64,000 nt of DNA from Tumebacillus avium. GTDB lineage: Bacteria; Bacillota; Bacilli; Tumebacillales; Tumebacillaceae. How positions within the stretch are numbered: the first letter of the stretch is position 1; each line of letters begins with the position of its first letter. Location of the stretch: positions 652,501-716,500 of the forward strand of contig NZ_CP021434.1 of the NCBI RefSeq assembly GCF_002162355.1, written 5' to 3'. Of this stretch, positions 17,496-25,890 are shown one piece after another. The position numbers and the translations under genes were made by a program. The notes below the pieces were generated by a model. That model saw nothing but the letters and a program-made list of their open reading frames with translations. It ran no database searches and was not told the DNA's origin.

Positions 17496-19004
17496 TTATT
17501 TCAGCAGCTCTTCCACTTGAGAAAACGCGTGTTGCACAGCTTGTTTGCGCTCATTGATCCCTTGCAGCAACTGCCCGGTCTCCGCTTCCTGCACGGCGAG
17601 CAGGTCGCGCATGCGCTGCGGATTGGTCGCGCCGACCGACTTTTTCACGTGCAGGTTGTAGTCGGTGTCGAACGCCTGGCGCAACTGTTCTTCGCTCAGA
17701 GTTGCTTTCAAGCCCAGCGCATCGGCAGCCGCATGCAGCAGCGAGATGTCCACTTGCGTCGGCTTGAGCCCTTTTTCGATTGCTGCGGTGATGTAGCGGC
17801 CGGCGAGGACTTGCGCTTTGCGGTACGGCACACCGCCGTGCAAAGCCAGCATGTTCGCCAGCGTAAAGCCGCCAAAATACTCGCGTTCGCAGATCGCACG
17901 CATGCGCTCTTCTTTGAAGCTGAGGTTCTCGATGACGGAGGTGAACAGCTTGAGCGCCGAGCGCATCGTCTTGAACATCGTCAGGACGTTCGAGCCTGCT
18001 TCTTTCGACGTTTCGACGAGGTTGGTGTACCCGGTGCTGCGCTGCGCAAACGCGAAGTCCATATAGTACGCGGAGATATGTGCGATGCGGCCGCGAATGC
18101 GCTCGAGGATCGGGAAGTTTTTCTTCTGCGGCATGGCAGACGAAATGCCTGCGAGCTGGTCCGGCAGGTCGATCAAACCATATTCAGTGCTGCCCCACGC
18201 GATCAGGTCGGTCACGACGCGGGAGAGATTGATCGAGAACGTGGACAGCTCAGCGGCGACGCGCAAGCTCCACTCGCGGTTGGCAACCCCGGTCAGCGCG
18301 TGGCGCACCGGTTCGTGGAAGCCAAGCAGGTCGGACATGCGCTGCTGGTTCCAGCCCAGTTCCAGTCCGGCCATCGCGCCCGAGCCGAGCGGGCAGCGGT
18401 TGATGTCATCATAAACGGCAGTCAGGCGGGCGATCGTCTTCAGCACCTGCTCATTGACGGCAGCGAGGTAAAATCCGGGCGAGATCACTTGCGCGGACTG
18501 GTAATGCGTGTAGCCCGGCATCGGCAGGTCGACCGTGTTTTCCGCCAGTTGGTGCAAAGCGGCGGAAAAACGGAACAGTTCGTCGATCACCTGCAAGAGC
18601 TGATCGCGGCCAAACATGATCTGCGCACAAGCTTGAAAATCGTTGCGGCTGCGGTCCATATGCCACGCCGGCGCTTCCTGCGTCATCCGCGTTTCAACGA
18701 AACGCTCGATGGCAAAGGCGATGTCCGACATGTTGGCTTTCGGATCGGCGGTGATCGTCTCCGAGTTGATCTCGGAAAGCAACGCGCCGATCTCTTGGCG
18801 CGCTTCGGCCGATACGAGACCTAAGCGCTCATATTCGAGCGTCATCACTTTTTCCACCAAAATGTACCACGGCAAAAAGTTGTGCAGCTCATAAACAAAC
18901 TGCGGCTCCAAGATCTCTTCATGCAAGAGTTGGCTTGGGCCGGAGGAAATGCGTCCGGTAAGCGCCGCTTGTTCAGGTGCGGATGGCTTGGTCATATCAT
19001 TCAT
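17496..19004 (-). CDS. Argininosuccinate lyase homologue, first gene of biosynthetic operon
   Basis: A 502-residue member of the fumarase/aspartase superfamily, nearest to argininosuccinate lyase. HMDRSRNDFQACAQIMFGRD matches the active-site HxxRSRND region. MPGYTHYQSAQVISPGFYL carries the catalytic His, and GISSAMPQKKNFPILERIRG is the superfamily signature. The N-terminus is about 30-40 residues longer than usual. The gene is not next to argG. It leads an operon with a PLP enzyme, an ATP-grasp ligase and an aldolase, so it probably eliminates fumarate from an aspartyl adduct of another molecule rather than serving arginine synthesis. ATG 19004 has GAGGAG only about 3-4 bases upstream; ATG 18995 is an alternative. 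No clear promoter was picked out of the AT-rich upstream region. Confidence 0.85.
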   Translation of the reverse strand: MNDMTKPSAPEQAALTGRISSGPSQLLHEEILEPQFVYELHNFLPWYILVEKVMTLEYERLGLVSAEARQEIGALLSEINSETITADPKANMSDIAFAIERFVETRMTQEAPAWHMDRSRNDFQACAQIMFGRDQLLQVIDELFRFSAALHQLAENTVDLPMPGYTHYQSAQVISPGFYLAAVNEQVLKTIARLTAVYDDINRCPLGSGAMAGLELGWNQQRMSDLLGFHEPVRHALTGVANREWSLRVAAELSTFSINLSRVVTDLIAWGSTEYGLIDLPDQLAGISSAMPQKKNFPILERIRGRIAHISAYYMDFAFAQRSTGYTNLVETSKEAGSNVLTMFKTMRSALKLFTSVIENLSFKEERMRAICEREYFGGFTLANMLALHGGVPYRKAQVLAGRYITAAIEKGLKPTQVDISLLHAAADALGLKATLSEEQLRQAFDTDYNLHVKKSVGATNPQRMRDLLAVQEAETGQLLQGINERKQAVQHAFSQVEELLK

Positions 19005-19132
19005 TCACTCCTCAGCTCGATGCGTTAGGAATTCATTTATTTGCACAATGGATATAAGTTTAGCTGTATTTGTTTAGCTCGTTTCTCCATTTCACAACAT
19101 TCTACACAAGGCTTAAAAAACCTGCCAGAAAC

Positions 19133-19167
19133 ATAAAAATCAGGACCCCTATTTTAAGGGCCCCGAT
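19133..19167 (-). terminator. Terminator of the AAA+ gene
   Basis: An imperfect GC-rich stem (19139-19149 with 19158-19167, one bulge and one mismatch) is followed by a T run on the minus strand. The hairpin overlaps the AAA+ gene's stop codon. Confidence 0.55.
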
Positions 19168-21872
19168 TCAAATTGAAAATCATCTTCGGTCAGCGTCATC
19201 AACATCGTTTTGTCGATCTCACCTTCCATTTGCGCGAGGCGGGTGGAAAGGTTGATCTTGGCGCGCTCCAGCACATTTTCCGCCAGACGGCCGTTGCCGA
19301 AGTCCGGCCCGGCGAGCGAACATTCGCGGATGAAGCAGCGCCAGAGCTTCTCTTCCGCTTCCGGGGTGATCTCGTAGCGGGAGCGTTCCGCTTTGCGCTT
19401 GACGATCTCGACGAGGTCGCTGGCGTTGTAATCGGGAAAATGCAGGTGGAAGCGGATGCGGCTTTTCAGGCCGGGGTTGAGCTTGAGCAGGTCTTCCATC
19501 TCTTGCGTGTACCCGGCGAAAATGACGGCGAGCAGGTCTTTTTTGTCTTCCATCTCTTTGATCAAGGTGGCAAGCGCTTCTGCGCCAAACTCTTCGCGCT
19601 TGCTGCGGGCGAGGGCGTACGCTTCGTCGATAAACAGGATGCCGCCAGTGGCTTCGCGGATCTTGTCGCCCGTCTTCAGCGCAGTCTGGCCCATGTAGCC
19701 GGCGACGAGATCTTTGCGCGACGCTTCAACAAAATGGCCTTTGGGCAGCAGGCCCAGCACGCGCAGGATGCGTCCCAGTAGGCGGGCGACCGTCGTTTTG
19801 CCGGTGCCGGGGTTGCCGGTGAACGCCATGTGCAGAGTGAGCGGGCTGTCTTCGAGCCCGTAGGCGGAGCGCTTCTGCTCCATCGCCAGCACCGCGCTCA
19901 TCTGTTTGACGACGCGTTTGACTTCTTCGAGCCCAACCAGGCTGTCGAGGTCGCGCAGCACGTCGTCGAGCGTTTCCGCATCGGGCAGCGAGCTGTCGTG
20001 AAAATCTTCGGCGGTCAGCGTGCTGTAGGCGTCGGGCGCAGGCTCGGCGCTCTGCGTTTTGGCGTGGACGGCGTGGTTGATCTTCGCTTTCTCCAAGAGA
20101 TTGCGGATCGTGCGGGCGTTGCCAAACGTTTCATCGAGCTTCTCGCGGAGGGCGCGGCGCAGCAAAGTGTCTTTTGCTTCCGGCGTGAGTTGGTAGTGGT
20201 CCTGCTCGGCGAGGTGGTCGGCGATGGCGAGCAGTTCGGCGTCGGAGTAGTCCGGGAAGTCGACGTGGAACGGGATGCGTTCGCGCAGTCCTTGGTTAAA
20301 GGTGAAAAATTCGTCCATCTGCTTCTTATAGCCGGCGACGATGACGACGAGGTCTTCGCGGTGGTCTTCGAGCAGTTTGACCAGCCCGTTGATCGCGGTC
20401 AGGCCAAAGTCTTTGGCGGAGTCCTTTTTGTACAAGGTGTACGCTTCGTCGATGAAGAGCACGCCGCCTTGGGCGCGTTTGGTGTATTTGGTCAGGTTTT
20501 GCTCGGTGTGGCCCATGTAAGCGCCGACGAGGGCGCTGCGGTCGACTTCGACGACGTGGCCCCGGCTGAGCAGCCCAAGCTCTTTGTAGATCCGCCCGAT
20601 CATGCGAGCGACAACCGTTTTGCCGGTGCCGGGGTTGCCGAGGAAGGCCATGTGCAGGGTCGGCGGTTTGCGGGTGATCCCGAGGGCGGTGCGGCGCTCT
20701 TTTTCAAAAGCGGCGAACTGGGCGATGTCGCAGATCTGCTTTTTCACATGCGCGAGGCCGGGCAGGGCGTGCAATTCTTCCAAGGCGGATGGCTTCGGCG
20801 GTTGTGTCGTGTCGGCGGCAAGGTGTTCGGCGACGTCGGGCAGCAGGTAGGCGGGAGGGTTGGCCGGGAGGTTGGCAGGTGCTTTTTGCAGCTCATCTGG
20901 CAGGTCGGCCGGGCGATCCGGGTGGCGCTGCGTGTTGCCCATGCTGTCCAGAGACGCCGCTTTCTCCTGTTTCGCCCGCGAGTTCAGGTGCAGTTCGGCA
21001 AAATCATCCTCGCTGCTGTCGCTGAGCAAGGTGGAGCGCTTGCTGCGTTTTTTGTCGGGTGAGTTCTTGAGCTGGGTGCTTTTCCAGGGGGCGGTGTCGT
21101 CCGGCTTGGAGGCAGCTTTGTTGGCGGCGATGTAGAGGTTGGTCAGCGGATACGGCTTGATGGTGAACTCGCGCTGGACGCCCGCTTTGGCGGAAGGCGC
21201 TACGGTGGCAAAGCTGACCGCATTTTGCCCGGACAAGGTCACGTGCAGCTTGCAGCGGGCGGGCAGTTGGGACAGGCGGTTAAACAGCGCCGTGCGCGGC
21301 CAGAGGTAGAGGCCGGATGTGCGGGAGTCGACCGGATAGGCCTGGTCGTGCACCGTGATCGTGCCGCCCGCTCCCCCGCCGACGCGGATGCGCAGGGCGG
21401 TGTCGGTGCACAGCTCCAAGGATCGGCAGAGCGGCTGATGATCGGGGATGACAAAGCGCACCGCCGTTTCCGAATCGGAAGGCTGTTTGAGGATGGGCAG
21501 CGCTTTTTTGACGAGCTGGTTGGGGAGCAGGAGATGCTGCTCCCCTCGTTTGATGGACAGTGTATTTTTCCGCACGGTGAGGGTGACGTCCCGCTCGCTC
21601 TGCTGCGCAAACAAGTCGCCAAGCGGCGCGAGTTTGCGGGCAGTGAGTTTGCAGGTCAAGGTGCGGGTGAAAAAGTCCGTCTCCACTTCGACAGGCAGCG
21701 TGATCTTATAAAAGCTGTCGGTGTCTTCCTCCAACAGCGTAAGCGTCCGTTTGGCAGCATCGATGCGCAACAGGACGGTATGCTCCCGGTCTTTCGCGCC
21801 GGAGCGCACTGTGATGTCTTCCACCGCCGACAGCCAGTGCGCCGCGTCGACCGTTGCTTTTACTGCTTCCAT
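19149..21872 (-). CDS. Tandem AAA+ ATPase, CbbX/SpoVK-like, with unassigned N-terminal region
   Basis: A 907-residue protein with two complete AAA+ modules. The first has Walker A FLGNPGTGKTVVARM and Walker B VLFIDEAYTLY. The second has Walker A FTGNPGTGKTTVARL and Walker B ILFIDEAYALA, with an LVGLEEVKRVVKQM lead-in. Both belong to the CbbX/SpoVK group, hexameric unfoldase or remodelling ATPases. The first about 270 residues are alternating beta-strand-rich (for example LTCKLTARKLAPLGDLF, then VTLTVRKNTLSIKRGEQHLLLP). They vaguely recall a sliding-clamp-like fold but have no secure family. A Lys/Ser/Pro-rich linker follows (about 275-365). ATG 21872 follows GGAGGAG; an in-frame upstream start at 22184 would run through the terminator and the neighbouring gene and is rejected. 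Monocistronic. The target is unknown. Confidence 0.85.
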   Translation of the reverse strand: MEAVKATVDAAHWLSAVEDITVRSGAKDREHTVLLRIDAAKRTLTLLEEDTDSFYKITLPVEVETDFFTRTLTCKLTARKLAPLGDLFAQQSERDVTLTVRKNTLSIKRGEQHLLLPNQLVKKALPILKQPSDSETAVRFVIPDHQPLCRSLELCTDTALRIRVGGGAGGTITVHDQAYPVDSRTSGLYLWPRTALFNRLSQLPARCKLHVTLSGQNAVSFATVAPSAKAGVQREFTIKPYPLTNLYIAANKAASKPDDTAPWKSTQLKNSPDKKRSKRSTLLSDSSEDDFAELHLNSRAKQEKAASLDSMGNTQRHPDRPADLPDELQKAPANLPANPPAYLLPDVAEHLAADTTQPPKPSALEELHALPGLAHVKKQICDIAQFAAFEKERRTALGITRKPPTLHMAFLGNPGTGKTVVARMIGRIYKELGLLSRGHVVEVDRSALVGAYMGHTEQNLTKYTKRAQGGVLFIDEAYTLYKKDSAKDFGLTAINGLVKLLEDHREDLVVIVAGYKKQMDEFFTFNQGLRERIPFHVDFPDYSDAELLAIADHLAEQDHYQLTPEAKDTLLRRALREKLDETFGNARTIRNLLEKAKINHAVHAKTQSAEPAPDAYSTLTAEDFHDSSLPDAETLDDVLRDLDSLVGLEEVKRVVKQMSAVLAMEQKRSAYGLEDSPLTLHMAFTGNPGTGKTTVARLLGRILRVLGLLPKGHFVEASRKDLVAGYMGQTALKTGDKIREATGGILFIDEAYALARSKREEFGAEALATLIKEMEDKKDLLAVIFAGYTQEMEDLLKLNPGLKSRIRFHLHFPDYNASDLVEIVKRKAERSRYEITPEAEEKLWRCFIRECSLAGPDFGNGRLAENVLERAKINLSTRLAQMEGEIDKTMLMTLTEDDFQFESGPLK

Positions 21873-21948
21873 AAGGTGTTGGCTCCTCCCTTTGGCATTC
21901 TCGTTGCTATAGCCTATGCCAACCCCCATGGACGGTGCAACCACGTAA

Positions 21949-21980
21949 AAAGGCAGGCTCCACCATCGGAACCTGCCTTT
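21949..21980 (-). terminator. Terminator of the TetR/ABC/TVP38 operon
   Basis: AAAGGCAGG (21949-21957) pairs with CCTGCCTTT (21972-21980), followed on the minus strand by a short T run. It ends the operon just downstream of the TVP38-like gene. Confidence 0.8.
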
Positions 21981-21982
21981 GC

Positions 21983-22621
21983 TTATTCTTCGATCTGCTT
22001 TTGCTGCTGCGCTTCCATGCGGCGCTTCATGAAGATGTAGGTGAAGATGAAGATGACGACCATGTAGGCCGCGTAGGTGAGGATCGAGGTCATCTTGTTG
22101 TCTTCGAAGGAGTTGCCGACAAATGCGAAGATCAGCAGGCGCGGCAGTGAACCGAGCGCTGTTGCGGCGAAGAACAGGATCCACGGCACTTTCGAGACGC
22201 CCGTCAAAATGTTCACCACCTGCGTCGGCACCACCGGGACGATCCGCACGGCGATGATGCTCAGGAACGCATTTTGCTCAAAATAGCCTTCGTACTCTTT
22301 CGCCTTGGGATACTTGTCCAAAATCCCCTGTGCCCACGAACGGAAACCGTAGCGCGCCATTAGGAACATGATCGTCGTGCCGACCAGCGCTCCGCAGAGC
22401 GTAATGCCTGTGCCAAGCACAGTGCCAAACACCGCTCCGATCACACCGACCAAAAGAAGCGCCGGCACCACCGGGAAAAACACAATGATGCTGTACAGCA
22501 GAATCGACACCAGAACTGCCAACCAGCCGCCCGCTTCGATGATGTCCATAAACGGATCTTTGTACTGATAACCTAATACGATGATTGCAACGAACAAGAC
22601 GGCAATCAGAACCTTTTTCAC
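21983..22621 (-). CDS. TVP38/TMEM64 (DedA-like) membrane protein
   Basis: A membrane protein of about 212 residues from the TVP38/TMEM64/SNARE-associated family, related to DedA and thought to act in lipid or solute movement across the membrane. It shows FFPVVPALLLVGVIGAVFG, GALVGTTIMFLMARYGFR, then the family motif AVRIVPVVPTQVVNILTGVSKV and GSLPRLLIFAFVGNSF. Five or six hydrophobic spans are followed by a Gln-rich, charged tail. It lies 23 bases after the second ABC permease, so it is probably co-transcribed with the TetR-controlled exporter. The start is GTG 22621; TTG 22624 is also possible. Confidence 0.88.
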   Translation of the reverse strand: MKKVLIAVLFVAIIVLGYQYKDPFMDIIEAGGWLAVLVSILLYSIIVFFPVVPALLLVGVIGAVFGTVLGTGITLCGALVGTTIMFLMARYGFRSWAQGILDKYPKAKEYEGYFEQNAFLSIIAVRIVPVVPTQVVNILTGVSKVPWILFFAATALGSLPRLLIFAFVGNSFEDNKMTSILTYAAYMVVIFIFTYIFMKRRMEAQQQKQIEE

Positions 22622-22644
22622 CAAAAGAGTCGTTCCCCTTCCTC

Positions 22645-23370
22645 TTAGCTCGCCCTGGCATTCAGCCTCCTCAAGAGAAGCGCTATCACAGCAGCATGAA
22701 ACAGGATGCCAACACTGATATACAACCAGTATACACCCTCACCCGCACCGCTTGCCAGAAATGCTTTCACCGCCCAAAAGGTCGGCAGCACCCCGGCCGC
22801 CCAGCCCAACGGCCCTTCCAGAAAATACGCCGCAATCGGCGCCACAAACAAGATCCCGCACGCCTTTGACACCGCCAAGCCTTCGACCTTGTTCCCGGCA
22901 AACGCCCCCATCAACAGCGCCACCATCGGCGCCTCCAGCGCAAACACCAGCACCGTCGGCAAGATCCTGCCAAGCTCCGGCGCCTCTACCCCGGCCATCG
23001 CGAACCCGGCCAGCGAAAACAAAGTCGACAGCACCACCGGACTCAGCAGCCGGTACCCCAGATACCCCATCTTCCCAAGCGGCGTCACCGCCAAAAAGGC
23101 CAGCACCCCTTCATCGCGATCCTCCAGCAGCAAAAATCCGACCAGCAGCCCCAGCATCAGCGGCGTGCCGGACAGCAAAAAGCTCATCAAAAAGAGATCA
23201 TGCCCGGTCAGCACAAGCCCCAGCTTCTCCCGCGACAACGTGTCGGCAAACGGCACGCCAAACCGAATTCCCAGCGCCATCAGCACCGGAGCGAGCATCG
23301 ACATCAACAGCACCGGGTCGCGCGTCACCTGGCGCAGATCGCCCAGCGTCAAAGCGGCCATCTCCTTCAT
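22645..23370 (-). CDS. ABC-2 type permease, second subunit
   Basis: A 241-residue membrane protein with six hydrophobic segments, in the pattern of small ABC-2 exporter permeases: a basic N-terminal LGDLRQVTRDP before the first helix, then LLLEDRDEGVLAFLAVTPL between helices 2 and 3. It starts one base after the stop of the other permease, so the two are surely co-expressed and should form the membrane heterodimer for the ATPase upstream. The substrate is unknown. Confidence 0.82.
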   Translation of the reverse strand: MKEMAALTLGDLRQVTRDPVLLMSMLAPVLMALGIRFGVPFADTLSREKLGLVLTGHDLFLMSFLLSGTPLMLGLLVGFLLLEDRDEGVLAFLAVTPLGKMGYLGYRLLSPVVLSTLFSLAGFAMAGVEAPELGRILPTVLVFALEAPMVALLMGAFAGNKVEGLAVSKACGILFVAPIAAYFLEGPLGWAAGVLPTFWAVKAFLASGAGEGVYWLYISVGILFHAAVIALLLRRLNARAS

Positions 23371-23371
23371 C

Positions 23372-24073
23372 CTACTTCCCCCCGATCTTCAAGATGATGT
23401 GCCGGTAAAAGGCCCGGTGCGCCCACGCGTACGCGATCCCGATCCACACGAGCAGCACCGCTGTGGCAACCGCCAGCTCCCAAGCCGGCTTTTGCGCAAA
23501 TGCCGCCCCGATCAGCGTCATCGCCGCTTCGGTCGGGAACACTTTCATCCACGGCGTCACCCACAGCCCAAACACGTTCGCCATCGGCACAAACAGCACG
23601 GTCAAGAACAGCGACGAGGTCAGCAGAAAACCATTCACCGTCTTCACCCGCACCGCCAGCGTCACCCCAAGCAAGGTGAAAAACGCCGACGACAGCACCA
23701 CCCCCGTCAAAAGCGGCACCGCCGCAAAACCCGCGCCAAATGAAAACAAGGTCACCGCCAGGCTCGATGCCACCGCGAGCAAACCAAGCGACAGCACTTT
23801 GGCCAGCAGATACTCCCGGATCTGCACAGGCGTCACGAACAGATTTTCCAAAATGCCCTGCCCGCGCTCCAGCAGCAAGATCCCGCCAATAAAGAAAAAG
23901 CCCAGCACCCCCGGATCGGCCGAGATCAACACCACCGCCGACACGCTGCCCATCCACTCCGGCACATTGTGCAAAAACAGCACATAGACCGTACAGACCA
24001 GCAGATACGCATAATAAAACCCATGCCGCAGCTGAAACCGCACATCCTGCCGCACCGCAGCCCACGTTCGCAT
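23372..24073 (-). CDS. ABC-2 type permease, first subunit
   Basis: A 233-residue, six-helix permease. The cytosolic segment LLLERGQGILENLFVTPVQIREYL after helix 2 is the coupling-helix region of ABC-2 permeases and parallels the one in its neighbour. ATG 24073 has GGAGGAGG 7 bases upstream; upstream in-frame starts lack a ribosome site. The 171 bases between this gene and the ATPase gene hold no gene or clear hairpin. Confidence 0.82.
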   Translation of the reverse strand: MRTWAAVRQDVRFQLRHGFYYAYLLVCTVYVLFLHNVPEWMGSVSAVVLISADPGVLGFFFIGGILLLERGQGILENLFVTPVQIREYLLAKVLSLGLLAVASSLAVTLFSFGAGFAAVPLLTGVVLSSAFFTLLGVTLAVRVKTVNGFLLTSSLFLTVLFVPMANVFGLWVTPWMKVFPTEAAMTLIGAAFAQKPAWELAVATAVLLVWIGIAYAWAHRAFYRHIILKIGGK

Positions 24074-24244
24074 CCCGCAACCTCCTCCAGTAAACATACC
24101 GCACTCATCAAATCGATTCACAGCCCTGCCTACCTCACTGCCTTGCTAAATTCACTGCTTCGCTCACCATACTGCCCGGCTATCTCTGACGCATCATCCA
24201 CGCCACAGCGTCCGGCACCCATCGTTTGCCTGCCCCCGAACCTC

Positions 24245-25099
24245 CTATGCCAGCCTTTTCCCCGTCACTTCGAGGAAGATATCCTCCAGCGACGCCTCCT
24301 GCGTGTGCAGGGTCAGCACGTCCTTTTCCTGCAGCAAGCGAAGAAACTCCCGGTTCACGCCTACATCGGCCAACGCAAACTCGCTGGCATGGATCGTCCC
24401 CTCCTCGCGGTACTCCAGACGCACCACCTTCCGCGACCGGCCGATCATCAACTCGCGGGGCGAATCGATCAGCTTGATCCCCCCGTCGACCAGAAACGCC
24501 ACCCGGTCGCACAGCTCGGCCGCCGCATTCATGTTGTGCGTGTTCAGCACGATCGTCTTGCCCGCCGCTTTCTGCTCCATCATAAAATCCTTGATGATCT
24601 TGCTGTTCACCGGGTCCAGCCCCGAAGTCGGCTCATCCAGAAAGATCAGCTGCGGCCGGTGCAGAAACGCCCGCACAAAATTCAGCCGCATCTTCATCCC
24701 CTTCGAAAAATCGGCCACGCGCACCTGCGCGCTTTCCAAGAGCCCGACACGCTCAAGCAGCACCAGCGGGTCTTCCGTCTCGCCCTTGTACAGCGAAGCA
24801 AAAAACTGCAGATTCTCCAACACCGTAAACTTTCCATAGAAATTCGGAAACTCAAACGCCACCCCGATCTTTTCAAAAAAGTCCCCGCGCACCGTCCGCA
24901 ACTCCTGCCCCAGCGCCCGCACATCCCCTTGATACCCTTTCAAAATCCCGATCAAAATCTTCTGCGTCGTGCTTTTCCCTGCTCCCGACGGCCCGAGAAA
25001 GCCAAAGATCTCCCCCCGCCCGATCGCAAACGACAGCCCTTTGAGCGTCTCTTCCTCCTGCCCCGGATAGGAAAACCGCAACCCTTTGACCTCGATCAC
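24245..25099 (-). CDS. ABC transporter ATP-binding protein of TetR-linked exporter
   Basis: A 284-residue ATPase of the drug/lipid exporter type. It has Walker A GPSGAGKST, a signature FSKGMKMRLNF in place of LSGGQ, Walker B LIFLDEPTSGLD and the switch His in NTHNMNAAAELCD. A C-terminal extension of about 70 residues ends in SLEDIFLEVTGKRL, common in ABC-2 exporter ATPases. The start is GTG 25099, with GGAGGGG about 7 bases upstream, overlapping the tetR stop as GTGA. It powers the two permeases downstream. Confidence 0.9.
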   Translation of the reverse strand: MIEVKGLRFSYPGQEEETLKGLSFAIGRGEIFGFLGPSGAGKSTTQKILIGILKGYQGDVRALGQELRTVRGDFFEKIGVAFEFPNFYGKFTVLENLQFFASLYKGETEDPLVLLERVGLLESAQVRVADFSKGMKMRLNFVRAFLHRPQLIFLDEPTSGLDPVNSKIIKDFMMEQKAAGKTIVLNTHNMNAAAELCDRVAFLVDGGIKLIDSPRELMIGRSRKVVRLEYREEGTIHASEFALADVGVNREFLRLLQEKDVLTLHTQEASLEDIFLEVTGKRLA

Positions 25100-25713
25100 A
25101 ACACTTCCCCTCCCTTTCGCATCAGCCCGACCGCCAGACACTCCGCCAACAGCTCTTGCGTCTCCGCAAAAATCTCCTCCCCGATCTCCTTCTTGTGCAA
25201 GGAGGTCAGGAAAAACGCCCGCACCGCCCCCGTCGCCGCTTCCGCACTTACGCCCTGCATGTACCCGGCCGCCTGCCAGGCCCGAATCAGCGGCGCAAAC
25301 GCATCTTCATCCGCCGCGATGTGCTGCTCGATCAGCTCTGGCGGCAATTTGCGCACCATCAGCTCATACTCGTCTTCCAGAAACACGCGCCGCAAAATCG
25401 CATTCTCCTCCACCAACTGCATGCCGTGCAGCAGAAACCGCTTAAACTGCTCCTTCCCCGGCTCGCCGTGCGCAAAGACATCCGCCTGCAGGCGCGCTTT
25501 CAGCGTTTGTTCCTCCTCCTGCAAGATTTCGAAATACAGCTCCTCCTTGGAGCCAAAAAATAAATAAAACGACCCTTGGGCAATCCCCACCGCCGCGGTT
25601 AGCTCGCGGATGTTCGTTTTCTTCAATCCATATTGATGAAACAGCTCCCGGCCCTTTTCCAACAGCCGTTCGCGCAACAGCTCTTTTTCGCGGTCCTGAA
25701 ATGCTTTGACCAT
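25096..25713 (-). CDS. TetR-family repressor of the ABC exporter operon
   Basis: A 205-residue regulator. The N-terminal helix-turn-helix reads LFHQYGLKKTNIRELTAAVGIAQGSFYLFFGSKEELYFEIL (key turn GIAQGSFYLFF). The remainder is a helical ligand-binding domain. ATG 25713 follows GGAGG. It is the first gene of its own operon, and a 9-bp perfect inverted repeat lies immediately downstream of the operon promoter, so it very likely autorepresses and is relieved by the exported compound. Confidence 0.92.
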   Translation of the reverse strand: MVKAFQDREKELLRERLLEKGRELFHQYGLKKTNIRELTAAVGIAQGSFYLFFGSKEELYFEILQEEEQTLKARLQADVFAHGEPGKEQFKRFLLHGMQLVEENAILRRVFLEDEYELMVRKLPPELIEQHIAADEDAFAPLIRAWQAAGYMQGVSAEAATGAVRAFFLTSLHKKEIGEEIFAETQELLAECLAVGLMRKGGEVL

Positions 25714-25736
25714 CTGCCATCCTCCTACCCATGAAC

Positions 25737-25765
25737 CTATGAACGGAATTATTTTTCGTTCATAG
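25737..25765 (-). promoter_or_regulatory. Probable TetR operator
   Basis: CTATGAACG and CGTTCATAG form a perfect 9-bp inverted repeat separated by 11 AT-rich bases. It lies 4 bases past the -10 box, over the transcription start. A partial extra ATGAAC copy lies on its lower-coordinate side. Confidence 0.8.
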
Positions 25766-25769
25766 ACAC

Positions 25770-25798
25770 AATATATGCTTCCTGTCAGACATTGTCAA
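25770..25798 (-). promoter_or_regulatory. Strong promoter of the tetR-ABC operon
   Basis: On the minus strand TTGACA (25793-25798) and TATATT (25770-25775) are separated by exactly 17 bases. Confidence 0.85.
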
Positions 25799-25808
25799 TC
25801 CCAAAAGA

Positions 25809-25853
25809 TCAGGGAGTTCCCTGAGAGCTTTCCCGCCCCCTGCCCGCTATACT
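25809..25853 (+). promoter_or_regulatory. GGGAGTTCCC palindrome and -10 of the sensor operon
   Basis: The perfect palindrome TCAGGG-AGTT-CCCTGA (25809-25824) has its centre 31.5 bases before the TATACT -10 box (25848-25853), about -43 from the likely start. The region where a -35 should be is poor, which fits an activator-dependent promoter. It resembles the GGG-N4-CCC dyad known for staphylococcal NreC. Confidence 0.75.
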
Positions 25854-25890
25854 TTGAATAAGAGGAAAAACAGAACAGGAGGTGCGGTCA

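Noticed and set aside
16376-19004. Simple annotation as cysteine synthase and arginine-pathway argininosuccinate lyase
   Set aside because: Neither gene is next to its pathway partners, both sit in one operon with an ATP-grasp ligase, and the PLP enzyme's glycine-rich region differs from ordinary CysK. A housekeeping role remains possible but is not favoured.
21873-22184. Extended N-terminus for the AAA+ protein from 22184
   Set aside because: The extra residues are His/Arg-rich, run through a transcription terminator and overlap the TVP38-like gene on the same strand. ATG 21872 has GGAGGAG upstream.
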